Source of the DNA: Paramecium pentaurelia
Taxonomy: Eukaryota; Ciliophora; Oligohymenophorea; Peniculida; Parameciidae
NCBI GenBank assembly: GCA_905183005.1
Contig: CAJJDO010000090.1
Location: forward strand, 372,001-436,000
Direction: 5' to 3'
DNA: 64,000 bases
Part shown: positions 11,060-23,009 of the stretch, piece by piece
How the letters are laid out: each line of letters opens with the position of its first letter
How positions within the stretch are numbered: the first letter of the stretch is position 1
The notes under the pieces: generated by a model
Told to the model about the DNA's origin: nothing
Database searches by the model: none
The model's input: the letters and a program-made list of their open reading frames with translations, nothing else
Translations under genes and position numbers: made by a program

Positions 11060-13320
11060 ATGTAATAACAATAACAATCAACATAATAATAATAAAGATA
11101 AGATACGGTTGTGTTAAAAGAAAGAGAAGAAAGAAGATTTGAGGAGTTTTTTAATAAATTTTCAAGAAATGGAACCTCATTGAATTTTGCAGATATTCTT
11201 ATGTTTGCTCTTGATCGAAGTCTTGTTACAAATGGTAATAATTTTAGTATGTTTCTGACTCATTTTGATGATGCATTAGGAGATGTAAAAGGGGAAAGAG
11301 CATTAAATAAACCTTAATTCTATTTCTTTCTTAAGTAACTGGCAAAAAAGATATTTCATAATGATCCTCTTCATTTAGAAAAAATGTTAAATGAGATATT
11401 ATCTGAGAAAAGTGCAGTTAGAGATCATAATGTAGAGCCAAATCGTATAATTGTACTTGATGAAACAAATAAAAGATTATTAGCTGAATCATCTATATAA
11501 GCAATATCACTTTATGAAAGAGAATTAAAGAATATATTTACAATATATATGTAAGAAAATTTGTCAAGAGGTATAATAATGTTAAGATGGAAGGAAATTT
11601 GGGTTTAGAATAAAAAGATGAATATGGTATCATTAGTAAGATTTTTAAGAGATGCAGAAATTGTACCTCATATTCTATCTATTGAATAATTGGAAGAAAT
11701 TCTACTCAAAATTATTCCACCTATTAATAATAAAGAATATGATTTTTTTTAAAAAGGACATTTTATTTAAATTTATGAAAAAAATTTATCAGATTGCAAT
11801 GATACAGATCCATAAATGTTAATTCATGAACTTCAATTACTATTAGCAAGAATCTCATTTGAATTAGGACTTAAAGAAGAAGGAGGAGGAAATCAAAATA
11901 ATAGAAAATTAGATGTTGAAAAATATTTAAGAAAATTCTTTGGTGAATTAATGTTATTTAGAAAAAATGAAAATATAGATGGTCCACTCCCTAATTTAAA
12001 TAGAAAACTTATTAAAAATTTAGAAAAATTCACTAAATAACTACTAAATGATTTAAGTGATTTTGAAGAAAAGGATTCTTCAGATGAGGAACCTGATGGA
12101 ACAGATGAATTATAAAGAATTGCAGCATTATAAGGATCACTATTATTTGAATAAGGTATATTTATATATATATTTAATGAAAAGTGTCACTCAATATTCC
12201 TGTTGATTAGGTTATCAAAATGTTAGATAAGGAATTACCTCCTATTCCTCCTTTACCTTAACAAGAAAAATAAATGCCAAAATGGGATCCAGAAAAAAGA
12301 TTAGTTATAGGAAATCCAAAACCAGAGTCTCCTAAAAATAAGAATCCTAAGCCTAAACCAGCAAAAAAATAGTAATAAAGAAGAAAAGCAGGTGAACCAG
12401 AACCAAGAAAAATCATTTATGAATAAAAAACAGAACCAAAATAATCAGAATAATATATTTAAGAATTAGCTGATAAATTGAAATTCGAATAAAAATTAAT
12501 CTCAGATGTTGAACGTGGTTCTCTATCAGATGTATAAGTTGCCCCTGTTCTTATACCAGAAGTACTATATCCTCCTAATCCACCTTTGGATGTATAATTT
12601 TTAGTTGAAGCAGCCATCAATTCTCATAATGAAGCTAATTTTGTATTTGCTATATAGAATTATGATGATGCAAGAGTAAAATATAAATAAATATGATAGA
12701 AAAAATGGATTGCTTTAACAGGAAGAGATTTAACTGATGGATTAGAATTGTATTTTGAATTTAGTAAGGCCACTGTATATGAATCTGCAGGAAGAGATGA
12801 TTTAGCCTTAGTGGCTTATTTGAATGCAAGATAATTTTCAACTAAATTACCAACAAATAATCCTGATAAAGCTTTGGCTTATTGTGGACTTGGATCAGTA
12901 TTCTATAATACAGAAGAATATGATTGGGCACTTAGAGCATTTTTGAAGGTAATATTTTTATTAGATTAATGTTAGGCTAGAGAATATAGAGAGAATAGTA
13001 TTGGTGTAGATACAGTTGATACTGCTACTGTATATAATAATTTAGGATGTTGTATGTATATGTTAGAACGTAATAAGGAAGTAATATATATATTTTTTAT
13101 ATTTTCATAGTCATATGGATATTTTAAATTGGCACATGCTATATTAGAATCTTAGTTAGGTCAATTTCATCCTAGAACATTGACAGCTGCTAGAAATATA
13201 AATAAATCTAAAAATTGTTGGTTTGAAAATAAACCAGAATTTCCTAAATTATGGGTTGAATATGCATAAGATCCTTTTGCAGGAGGAAAGAAGAAAAAAA
13301 AGAAGAAGGGAAAGAAGTGA
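11060..13320 (+). CDS. TPR-domain protein with lysine-rich tail
   Basis: 716 residues after four introns (12156-12184, 12676-12699, 12949-12975, 13081-13110). It starts with a Gln run (MQQQQQSTQQQQ), followed by a helical region, an acidic and then a Pro/Lys-rich linker (about residues 330-480), and a C-terminal TPR region (DLALVAYLNARQFS, KALAYCGLGSVFYNTEEYDW, ATVYNNLGCCMYML, SYGYFKLAHAILESQLG). It ends in a lysine tract GGKKKKKKKGKK. TPR regions bind partner proteins; the exact partner is unknown. Similar long TPR proteins with charged tails are found in ciliary proteomes, but the sequence shown does not prove that. A downstream in-frame Met exists (residue 53) if the Gln-rich start is wrong. 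Confidence 0.75.
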
Positions 13321-13415
13321 TGTTTTATATAACTAAAGTTATTTTTCTTATTAATAGCATAAATAGTTTTATAAGATTTGAAAAAAAAATAAAATATTAT
13401 TAATAATTTAATTAG

Positions 13416-13798
13416 ATGGCTTTGAAATCTGCTGCTTTATTTGAAAAGATGGATCCATTCATCAAAAGTCAAGGAGCTGAATTAGTTAAAAAAATCAATG
13501 CTGTTTATTACTTTGAAGTATCAAAGGCAAAAGGAGAAACTCCAGAAGTTTGGACTGTTGATCTTAAAAATGGAACAGGAGTATATCATATTATTTATAA
13601 TCAAAGTCAATCTCTAAAGGAAAGGTTGGAACAGCTGATGCTACCTTCACTATGGTAGATGATGATATGATTGCTATGGCTCAAGGAAAATTGAATCCTC
13701 AATAGGCTTTTATGCAAGGTAAAATGAAAATCAAAGGAAATATGGCCGCAGCAACCAAATTCACCCCAGATCTGTTACCAAAGGATGCAAAACTTTGA
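13416..13798 (+). CDS. Single-domain SCP2 sterol carrier protein with PTS1
   Basis: 118 residues after one intron (13581-13606, 26 nt ending AAAG). The protein has the SCP2 fold signature: KINAVYYFEVSK, TPEVWTVDLKNG, KVGTADATFTMVDDDMIAMA, GKLNPQQAFMQGKMKIKGNM and a final helix. SCP2 proteins bind and move lipids and fatty acyl-CoA. The last three residues are AKL, a good type-1 peroxisome targeting signal and the same tripeptide used by animal SCP2. The length matches the free mammalian SCP2 domain (about 123). It follows the TPR gene by 95 bp on the same strand. Confidence 0.93.
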
Positions 13799-14503
13799 GT
13801 AAAATATAAAGATCCATATCATATATTCCATTATTAATTCTTTATATATAATACAATCTTCAAATTGAATAACTGTATCCAAAAATAACTCCTGAGTATA
13901 TTTTTAATTACTTTCCCTTTCATAAATAGTTATTTTTATTAATATTAATATTAAAATTGAAGAATATTATATATATTGGATTTCCTTTTGATGAATTGAA
14001 TATCTACCTAGAATTTAATAATTGATTTTATTATTCTTTTATGTTATTCCATTGAATATTAGTATTAACACAATATACTTTTTATTTCAAAAAAAATATG
14101 AGTAATTTGAACATTTAAAATATTGAGATATATATATATATATGTAATTGTTATCTAATTTCATATTGTCATGTTTAAGTTATAGGGAAATTGATTAAAC
14201 TTATTTCTTTTTGACATTTACTATTTGTTATCATGGTAAATATTAGAACTTATATTTTAATTTTAATAAATTATAGTTCTCTGATATAGAATTGAAACTT
14301 GTTTTTATATACACATTTTTCATATTATTATATAAATCTTATTTGTATTTATTTATTTAATTATTATGCTCTTATCTATTTATTTGTAATTGATTTTAGA
14401 GCAATTCCTTTAAGTAATAAAACATAAGAAGTGGATAACCCTTTTTATTTGCTATTATTTATGAAATAATTAAAAAGATTGTTTTTTAAAAATAATTTTA
14501 AAA
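13799..14503. other. Intergenic, about 700 bp
   Basis: AT-rich DNA with a short (TA)n run near 14130-14142. No gene, tRNA or structured RNA could be recognised. It probably holds the 3' region of the SCP2 gene and the promoter of the ribosomal protein gene. Confidence 0.5.
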
Positions 14504-15006
14504 ATGCCAAAAGGATAAACAACTAATACATAAAAAGCATAGAAAGCAGCTAAAAATACAAGAGTTGCCAAGAAGGTCGTGAGAGCTAGAAAGCATTTCT
14601 AAAATAGATTCCATACAGAAAAGCCTTTAGCTTTATCTAGAAAACCAAAATTCACAAGGTTAGACAACAATCTTAATAAATTTATAGATTAACAAGATAA
14701 CTTACTCCTGTTTCTAAAGGATTAGATTTCTAAAACGTACTTAGACATCCACTTATTACAGAAAAAGACATGAAAAAAATGGAAGATGAAAATACAATGG
14801 TGTTCTATGTTAATTAAAAATCAACAAAACCTTAAATTAAAAGAGCATTTTAGAAAATTTATGATGTTAAAGTCAGAAAAGTTAATGTAATAATGCTTAA
14901 TATTTTAAAGATCCTTAATACTTTTGGTGGTAAAAAGAAGGCCTACATTAGATTAGGTGGAGAGAATGATGCTCTCAATTTAGCCAACAAGATTGGAATT
15001 ATTTGA
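14504..15006 (+). CDS. Large-subunit ribosomal protein uL23 (L23a)
   Basis: 149 residues after two introns (14658-14686, which begins GTTAG; 14887-14910, ending AAAG). The basic N-terminal extension (KNTRVAKKVVRARKHF, AEK-like TEKPLALSRKPKFTR) is characteristic of eukaryotic L23a, and the core shows HPLITEKDMKKMEDENTMVF, KPQIKRAFQKIYDVKVRKVN and GGKKKAYIRL followed by the terminal ANKIGII. It binds 25S rRNA next to the polypeptide exit tunnel and docks nascent-chain factors. Length fits the family (about 150). Confidence 0.95.
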
Positions 15007-15654
15007 GCTCAAAAATAATTTATCATAGTACAATAATATATATTTACATCATTTGCTAATTTCTATAATTATATTTATGTGTTGACATTCCAACTAATAT
15101 ATTTTTTAATTGTAATAATTGTACATGCATGTTATATAATTATAAGTTTCACTTTTGTTTTGTTTTAGAAGTCTAATTGAAATGCTATTCAAAAATAGTA
15201 TATACTTCAGTTATTAAGTAAGTTAAATTAAAATATCAATAGCATTTTTTTTTAATATATGCATTCCCCTTAGCTAAGAAAAACTGAATGATTATAAAAA
15301 AAGTCTTAATTTTTTAAAATCTTAATTTTTTCTCTATAAATATATATATATAAGAGAGTTTTGCAACAGAATCAATTTAGAATATTTATTGTTTAAAAAA
15401 TTTAATTAAAGAGGGAAATGAAAAAATATAGCAAATTTAATTGATCTATTTCTTAGAGCAAACAATAAATTAAATAGTAAAAATTTTTAGTTATTCTTCT
15501 TGATATATATCTATAGGAAGAAATGCTATTTACTCAAAAGGTAAAGAATTATATCTAAAACTCTAAATTATTAAGAATTTAAGGGATGAATGAATAGAAA
15601 AATTTGATTTGATTTAATTAAGAAAATATTAATTAAAATTTTTAAGATATAATT
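15007..15654. other. Intergenic, about 650 bp
   Basis: AT-rich DNA between two genes on the same strand. No supported coding frame, RNA gene or repeat was found. Confidence 0.5.
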
Positions 15655-16124
15655 ATGAACGTCGGTACTCATGTTAGTGATGATTGTGTAACAGAATTCA
15701 ATAAACTCAAATTGGGAAAATAATATAGATATTTGACCTTTAAATTAAACAATGATACTAATGAAGTCATATTTATAATTTATTTATTAGATTGTTGTTG
15801 ATCACGTAGGAGAAAGAGATAGTACTTATGCTGAATTTGTTAGTCATCTTTAAAACGAAGTATTATTATATCTCATTATTATAGTCAAGATATGCTGTTT
15901 ATGATTACCATGCATAAACTGATGATGTTCCACCAAGATAAGTTGAGAAATTAGTCTTCATATTCTGGTCTCCAGATGCTAATTAACCTGTTAAATAAAA
16001 GATGTCATATGCTGCAGGAAAGGAAGCTTTGAAGAAGAAATTAAATGGTTTATCTAAAGAAATTTAAGCTAATGATCCATCTGAAGTAGAAGAAGCTGAA
16101 ATGCGTAAATTAGTATTGAATTGA
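15655..16124 (+). CDS. ADF/cofilin family actin-binding protein
   Basis: 139 residues after two 25-nt introns (15766-15790, starting GTCATA; 15860-15884). The ADF-H domain shows the family landmarks: MNVGTHVSDDCVTEFNKLKL, VDHVGERDSTYAEFVSHL, RYAVYDYH, then EKLVFIFWSPDANQPVKQKM in the long actin-binding helix (MSYAAGKEALKKKLNG). It severs and depolymerises actin filaments in the cytoplasm. Length is typical (130-145). It is flanked by gaps of 650 and 400 bp. Confidence 0.95.
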
Positions 16125-16524
16125 GAATCAATAAACATCAAATAAATTTAATATTGTATTCAACTTATCCTTCTTCATATTTGTTTTATTTTATTCTATA
16201 TTTTCATGTATATCTCTACATTGAATGTATTAGATAATGATTCAATTACAAGACATAAATTCAGCCAAGAAACTTTATATATATGATATATTCCTTTAAA
16301 AAATATATGATTATCTATATTCAAATACTAAATAATCAATAAGTTTTTCAAGTTTCATATTTTTGTTTTATAAAATGAAAATTGATATAGAATGTTTCAT
16401 TTAATTCCAATATTTATTATGAAAACCCTTAATATTATAGGAATAGCTCTAAAGATGATAATAAAATTACAATAAAATAAAATATTATAAATTTAGGCCT
16501 TAAATTCAATAAGTATTTTTTATA
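16125..16524. other. Intergenic, convergent 3' ends
   Basis: About 400 bp between the ends of two converging genes; AT-rich, nothing recognised. Confidence 0.5.
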
Positions 16525-18301
16525 TCAAATATCAACTCTATTTTCTTAAAGACTTAAATCATTTATTGAATTTATTTCTTGAATCTACATTATTGATGTT
16601 GCTTTTTATACTTTTAATTTGTCATTAGTTTCAAATATTAATTTAACATCTTTATCCAAAAGACTTATTATACTATTATTTACTTTTTTATATTTTTTAT
16701 GATTGCTTTCCTTTATCATTGTATAAGAATTGAATGCTTATAATATTTCCTCTTCAAAAGAAAGTTATTTTGTATCATAATAATTTTGATTGATACTTGC
16801 TTTCATCTAATCTCTTATTCCTAATTAAATTTTTGGTTTATGTATATAATTAAACAATATTTATTAATCCTCATTTAATAATATTTTCTTCAACTTATCA
16901 ATTTCAATTAATTTATTAATAATATAGATTATATCAATTTAATTATAAATTGATTCAATACTCTATTAAATTAATCTTCTATCTTAACCCCAAGTAAATA
17001 AATATTAATGAACAAATAATTTTATTTATTGTGCTTTTAATTTAAAATATCTTTTTAATTAAACCAATTAACTTTAACTTATAAGTCCTTCAGCCTATCC
17101 TAGTGCTTGAACTTAAGGATGAACTTTTTATTAATCAGATGATTTTTCAAAATAAAATATTTCTGATGCTAAAAATAAATCACATGAAAGTTTATTCAAA
17201 GGTTTTACTAAGGTACCTGCCAAAAATAACATTAATTCTAATAACCCTCCCATTTAACCTAGAATATCTAAAATATTATTGTATGTTCTATAATATACTG
17301 CTTCTCTATCATCTAAATATAAAGTTATATCAATTAATTGATTTCTCTAAATATTAAAAACTTACTCAGATTATCTTTCAAATTATAAAGCATTATATTC
17401 TTCATTATTTTCAAAATAATAAAAAAAATTTTCTTTATTATAAAGTTTTGATTTTCTCATCCATAAAGTTAATGCTTTGTATTAAAGGGATGATATTGTT
17501 GTACTTATCAATTTTGAAACTAAAGAAAAAGGATTATGGGCTTTCTATTAATTAAGAACGGAATCTGAAATAAAAAAACCCAAATATCCTGAACTTAGCT
17601 TTTTATCAATATATTCTTAAGATGCACAATCTATATGGAATTATAAAATTTACTTTATCCAGATGTTTCATTATTACATTTCTCAATTTTAAATTAGAGA
17701 CTCTTAAATATAGGAGTTTGGGGTGTTCCTTATAATGATAATGATATTTAATCCCACTCTTTAGGATCAAAGCACAAACTTGATTCTAATAAAGCTTTTG
17801 AAATATTTAGTTTTTGTTATATTTAACTATTAATTTACGTTGTTGCACATGATTTTAATGTATAATTAGTACATTTATTGTTAATATTGTTATTTATATC
17901 AGTAATTCTTGAGCAGGCTTACATTTAAGCTGTATATACTTGCTATTAAGATTTCTAAATAATTGGAGTTCCATAAGTATCTGACAAAACTAGATAAAAG
18001 ATGAACTAGTCCTATACTAATTTGAATTCCTATGTTACAATATCAAATTTAATATTACTTCAGGATTAGCTTAATATTGGATATTTTAAATAACATTTGG
18101 ACTCTTACGATCTATCATATCAATCACTAGGGATAGAAATGAATAATAAATTAGTGTTAAAATTCCAATACTCATTAACACTCCAAATATTGTATGATAT
18201 TCATTTTCTTTTTTGACTTATAAGTTAATTTGTGATCCAAACATGTCAATTGATAAAAGTAGTTTCCTTAAATTCTTGAAAAACAAACTGCAAAACTTCA
18301 T
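16525..18301 (-). CDS. Ciliate-specific two-transmembrane protein, copy B
   Basis: 574 residues after two introns (18030-18058, 29 nt; 17631-17653, 23 nt). It begins MKFCSLFFKNLRKLLLSIDM, then DMFGSQINLQVKKENEYHTI, TM1 (GVLMSIGILTLIYYSFLSLV), a Cys-rich extracytoplasmic region (NKCTNYTLKSC), TM2 (ILDILGQMGGLLELMLFLAG) and a Gln-rich cytosolic tail with KPKIQLGIRDQ. This matches copy A at 4014-5910 in order of parts and in motifs (xDLFG/xDMFG, KIGGIL/QMGGLL, and RPKLW/KPKIQL near the end). Function unknown. It faces away from the acyl-CoA dehydrogenase gene with 290 bp between the start codons. Confidence 0.82.
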
Positions 18302-18591
18302 ATATTATTGATAGTCTAAAAAATATAAATAATATTACAATCTAGAATTCATATTCCAGCAAAAGATTATTTGTATAATAATATAGAATTAAAACAGAAT
18401 AACCTTTAGGATATGTGAATCTATAAAAAAAATAAATTTAAGTTAAATATGATTGATTATGATACAAAACTATAGACGTCACAGTAAAATAGAATTTTAA
18501 GGAGCTACAAAGAAATTTTATAAATTATTAAGTCACAATTATTATCATGGCATATTAAAATACAAAATGACGACATATTAATTATAATTTT

Positions 18592-19857
18592 ATGTTTAGA
18601 TTGAATTAATTGGCTGGATAATTTAAGGAAGTCAAGTTCTTAGCAGATCCTCTTGAATATCTTCAATTATATGACATGCTTGAGAAAGACGAGAAGGATA
18701 TTTGTTATGCTGTTCGTAAATTTGCATAAGAGAAAGTATTTAATAAATAATAATAAGGCTGCACCAACTATCAATAAGTATGTAGAAGCAGCAGAATTTC
18801 CTACAGAGATAGTGGAGGCTTTAAAACCATTAAAATTAATTCATAAAACCAACACATATGTGAAAACAGGTTTGGCCTATTTAGAATTGGCTAAAGTTGA
18901 TGCTGGTTTATCAACATTCTATTTGTTAATGTATAAATATATATGATCGTTTAGTTCATCATTAGTACCTCATAGTATTGAAACATTTGGTTCAGAAGAA
19001 TAAAAATAGAAATACTTAACTAGGATTAAAGATATGGATATTTTAGGAGGATGGGCATTAACTGAAAAAGAATATGGATCTGATGCTTCTAGTATATAAA
19101 CTACAGTCAAAAAAGTATAGGGAGGATATTTATTGAATGGTAATAAGAGATGGATTGGAAATGGAAATAAGGATATTCTAGTAGTTTGGGCTAGAAATAG
19201 TGAAAATAATAATATTGAAGGATTTATAGTAGAAAATAAATGGGCTGGAGTTCATGCAGAACCAATTAAACATAAATTAGCATTGAGAATAGTTTAAAAT
19301 TGTTAAATTACATTTAAAGATGTGTTTATACCTGATGAAAATAGAATGCCAAAAGCTAAAGACTTTTAGAATGGTGTAACTTAAGCTTTATAACATTCAA
19401 GAGTAGGAGTACCTTGGATAGCTTTGGGAATACAAGCTGGAGTATATGAAAATGTAGTGAAATTCATAACAAGAAGAAAGTAATTTGGAAAACATATTGC
19501 TGGATTTTAATTATAATAAGAGAGATTGGCAAAGATATTGACAACATTTTAAGCAAGTTTCTTGATGGTTTTATAGGTTTCAAGATTAGCATAAGAGAAA
19601 AAAGCCACTCTAGGATAGATTGCTGCTGTGAAAGCTTGGGTTACTGATAAAACAAGAGAAGTGGCTAGATTAGGAAGAGAAATGATGGGAGGAGATGGAA
19701 TTTTAATTGAAAATTATTGTATTAAAGCTTTGACTGATGCTGAAGTGGTTTATACTTATGAGGTAAATTATAAAGTGAAATATTTTAATAGGGATCTTAT
19801 GATATTAATAGTTTGATTGCTGGTAGGGAAATAACAGGATTAGCTGCATTCAAATGA
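18592..19857 (+). CDS. Acyl-CoA dehydrogenase family enzyme, ACX4/GCDH-like
   Basis: 396 residues after three introns (18736-18757, 18931-18954, 19763-19791). It oxidises an acyl-CoA thioester using FAD. Motifs in order: FGSEEQKQKYL, GGWALTEKEYGSDASS (flavin/substrate region), GNKRWIGNGNKDILVVWAR, RRKQFGKHIAGFQLQQERLA, GREMMGGDGI and, across the last intron, YEGSYDINSLIAGREITGLA. The Glu of YEG is at the position of the catalytic base in glutaryl-CoA dehydrogenase. The C-terminus, GREITGLAAFK, most resembles plant short-chain acyl-CoA oxidase ACX4 and glutaryl-CoA dehydrogenase; I cannot separate oxidase from dehydrogenase. There is no PTS1, and the N-terminus (MFRLNQLAGQFKEVKF) could be a weak mitochondrial presequence. 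Confidence 0.9.
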
Positions 19858-19933
19858 AATTTGATATAGAAGATTATATATATATTATTTTAAATTTATT
19901 CATTAAGCTAACATTAATAATATAATTATTATA

Positions 19934-22012
19934 ATGAATAAAAAGAGTAAAACTCCTTAACAATCATCTTAACCTTAAAATCAACAAATTAACTAACCTT
20001 CTCCTATGATATAACCAATGTCTTTGCAATCAGGACCATCTCCATCTTAACCTGATACATCAGTAATGGATGAATCTGGTGGAGAGAGTGTAAAAGTTGC
20101 ATTGAGAATTAGACCAATGAATTCATTAGAATAAGGAAGAGGAGATGAATAATGTATAAAAGCTATATCTGATTCAAATTGTTAACTTTATTATAAGTAA
20201 TTCGTGATCTTAATTAACAAAGAGGAGTAGCAAAGTAATTTCGATTTAATGCTGTTTTGGATGAAAGGTGTACTTAATAAGAAGTGTTTATGAAATGCAA
20301 TATATAAGAATTATTAGATGCTGCCTTGGATGGATATTCAGCTACAATATTTGCATATGGTTAAACAGGATCAGGTAAAACTTATACGTAAATTTTAAAA
20401 TTTTAATATTAAAGCATTTCTGGAGTAGAAGAACGTTTAGCAAGAGAAAAGTATATATCTGATGAGTCTGAAGGTATAATTCCAAGAGCAACAAGATATT
20501 TATGGTAAATTATGGCACAAAGAGCAGAGTAATTCTATGTGAAAGCTTCATTTACAGAAATATATAATGAATAATTGAGAGATCTTTTAAATCCTGCTTC
20601 TGGAATCTTGCATTGTAGATGGAATTTATAAAATGGATTCTTTGTTGAAGATTTAATGATTGTTGAATGCACATCATTCTCTGATATTTAAGCAGTATTA
20701 CATGAAGGAATGAGAAATAGAAAGTAAGGATCTCATGAATTAAACAAAGATTCAAGTAGATCTCATTCAATATTGACAGCTTATTTAATTGGAGAATAGA
20801 ATATAGATGGATAAATAGTTAAAGTATTGAATTATAATATAATAATATAGAGATATGGAAAATTTTCATTTGTTGATTTAGCTGGTTCAGAAAGATTGAA
20901 AGAATCTAAATCATAAGGGGATATGATAAAAGAAACTGGTAATATTAATAAATCGTTATTTACTTTGGGTAAGGTAATTAAGTCTTTAAGTGATAAAAAG
21001 AATAAATTACCTTACATCCCTTATAGAGATAGTAAATTAACAATGCTTTTAATGGATTCATTAGGGTATTAATGAAATTTAATATTTATAGAGGAACTGC
21101 TAAGGCATTGATGATTGCTTGTGTTTCTCCTTCAGCTGCTTATTATGAAGAAACATTAAGTACAATAAATTATGCTACTTCAACTATGAATATTTAAAAT
21201 AAACCAGTAATCTCTATGGGTGAAAAGGATTAAATTATATATAACTTAACTAGAGAGAGAGATTTATTGAAAATGGAAAATCAATATTTAAGAGAATAAT
21301 TATAAAGGTAAGCCTGATTGTTATTTAGGTATACAAATGGATTACCTATAGAAATACCGAATTTCAATGATAAAAATGGATAAAAAAAATAATTACCTCC
21401 ATTACCTTCAAGACCTATTAGTCATAATTAAATTCTTAATAGTTAACAAAATGGATTTGATTAATAGATTAATTAAAATAATAGTAAGATTGATTTGCCA
21501 GTAAATAAAATATTACATGAATATTAAATGGAAATAAATAAATTAAAATAAGAAAATGATGAATTAAGAAATGCTCGTGATGTATCTGTTAAGAATTATC
21601 ATATTGTTATGAATGAAAATAATGCTTTATAATTGAAATTAGAGAATTTAGAATAGATTTTTATTGGTAATCCAATAACCAAAGGAGATCAAGAAAAATC
21701 TAAAATTTAAGAAGAATATATGTCTAGTGCATTATTAATAGAAAATAGTGATTTAAAAAAAAAAGTGGCATCTTTAGAAGAAAAAAATATGGAGTTAGCT
21801 TAAGTATAAAATTGAATTGAATTTAATAGATAGCTAGAAAAAATCTTAATGGAAAGAGTAGTGATCCAAATGATTTACATGAAATAGTTTAATTGAAATA
21901 AACAAATAATTAGTTATAATAACGTGTAGAATTTTTATAAGCAAGAGAAAGGGATTTACTTGAATAAATAATGAGATTATAAAGATAACCAAAAGCTTAT
22001 GCAGGATTTTGA
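19934..22012 (+). CDS. N-terminal-motor kinesin (KIF12-like)
   Basis: 641 residues after six introns (20197-20222, 20388-20414, 20824-20850, 21066-21091, 21308-21328, 21804-21829). A Gln/Pro-rich leader of about 50 residues precedes the motor: VKVALRIRPMNS, P-loop AYGQTGSGKTYT (near 133-144), NKDSSRSHSILTAYL (switch I), FVDLAGSERL (switch II), IPYRDSKLTMLLMDSLGG and ETLSTINYAT. A coiled-coil tail follows (NKLKQENDELRN, RVEFLQARERDLLEQIMRLQ). It moves along microtubules using ATP. ACVSPSA and the LGK..xSLSDKK region resemble KIF12; the subfamily is tentative. It follows the acyl-CoA dehydrogenase gene by 76 bp on the same strand. Confidence 0.92.
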
Positions 22013-22387
22013 TAATAAATTATATTTTTTATATTTTCAAATACTACAAATTTTAGGATAGTAAGAAATCATTCTCAGAACTAATATATAATATATTATT
22101 TATAGAAATATAATATATTAATAGTACTTATTTATTGAATCTCTTATATGATTTTTGACATACAATTTTATCATCAAATAAAATTTATTCTTTATTATTA
22201 ATACTTTTATCATCAATTTTAAATCACTTCCTAATTTCATTTAATGTAAGTGAAGGCTGAAAATAGAGAACGAGACTATTGATAAATATTTATTTATCTA
22301 TAACTGCTAGAAAATAATAATCTTTTTTCTCAAATGAATATTAAATAAATAAGATTCAATAAATATAAAGTGTGTTAAATTATGTAT
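22013..22387. other. Intergenic, convergent 3' ends
   Basis: About 375 bp of AT-rich DNA between the converging kinesin and CBM20 genes; nothing recognised. Confidence 0.5.
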
Positions 22388-23009
22388 TCATTATTGGACA
22401 GGAAGTTCAAACGATTCTTCCTGATATTAAATAGAAAGAGATTTCATAATTGGTGAAAGTCCATGTGAATCTAAATTTGAAAGACGGTCACTCTCTTAAT
22501 CAGATTCCTACGATATAAAAATATTTATACAGATGTGAATCCCTCTTAATCGAAAGGATTCATAACATTTTGAAGATTTATCTTTTTTATCTTATCTAAT
22601 AAATCGTTATAAAAATATACCAAATTTGATTGATTCATCATCAGAAAGGTCATATAATGATTATATTTGAATAACTTACAATAATTGGGAGTTAAATGAA
22701 AATAGAATGCTCTGGGATTGGTACCTAATTTAAATTACTCTATTGTCATTATCCTCCCAATTAACCTAATGTCCTTTTGTTATTATTGCTTTAAACTAAA
22801 TAAGTTAGTCTATTTTCACAAAATTTTATACTCTCATTCACATCAACAGATATGTGACCAACCCAGAATGGATAAATATCTGGGTTTGTAGATAATTGTA
22901 GGCTATCTGAAGGGTTCCATAAGCCTAACTCTTTAACACTTCCAACAATGCACACAGACTCACTTAGAGTAGTTTCACATCTAACTTTAAAATTCAATTT
23001 AATTGCCAT
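22388..23009 (-). CDS. CBM20 starch-binding-domain protein
   Basis: 199 residues with one 22-nt intron (22810-22831). Residues 1-100 form a CBM20 fold: IKLNFKVRCETTLSESVCIV, GSVKELGLWNPSDSLQLSTN, PFWVGHISVD, and after the intron FKAIITKGHQVNWEDNDNRV. The W of ELGLWN and the VNWE...NR motif are the family's glucan-contact and core residues. The remaining 100 residues are Ser/Asp/Gln-rich without a known domain. CBM20 binds starch or glycogen; alone, without an enzyme domain, it may be a glycogen-binding adaptor. The first 1,265 bases of overlap 1 cover most of this gene, so it recurs truncated at 23682-24275. Confidence 0.85.

Noticed and set aside
20170..20200. A 17-nt intron in the kinesin gene
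   Set aside because: A 26-nt intron at 20197-20222 restores the frame and gives the expected beta-strand sequence before the P-loop domain.
22796..22819. A 24-nt GTG...TAG intron in the CBM20 gene
   Set aside because: It leaves the frame out of phase; the 22-nt GTATAA...ATAG intron at 22810-22831 gives the CBM20 motif FKAIITKGHQVNWE in frame to the stop.
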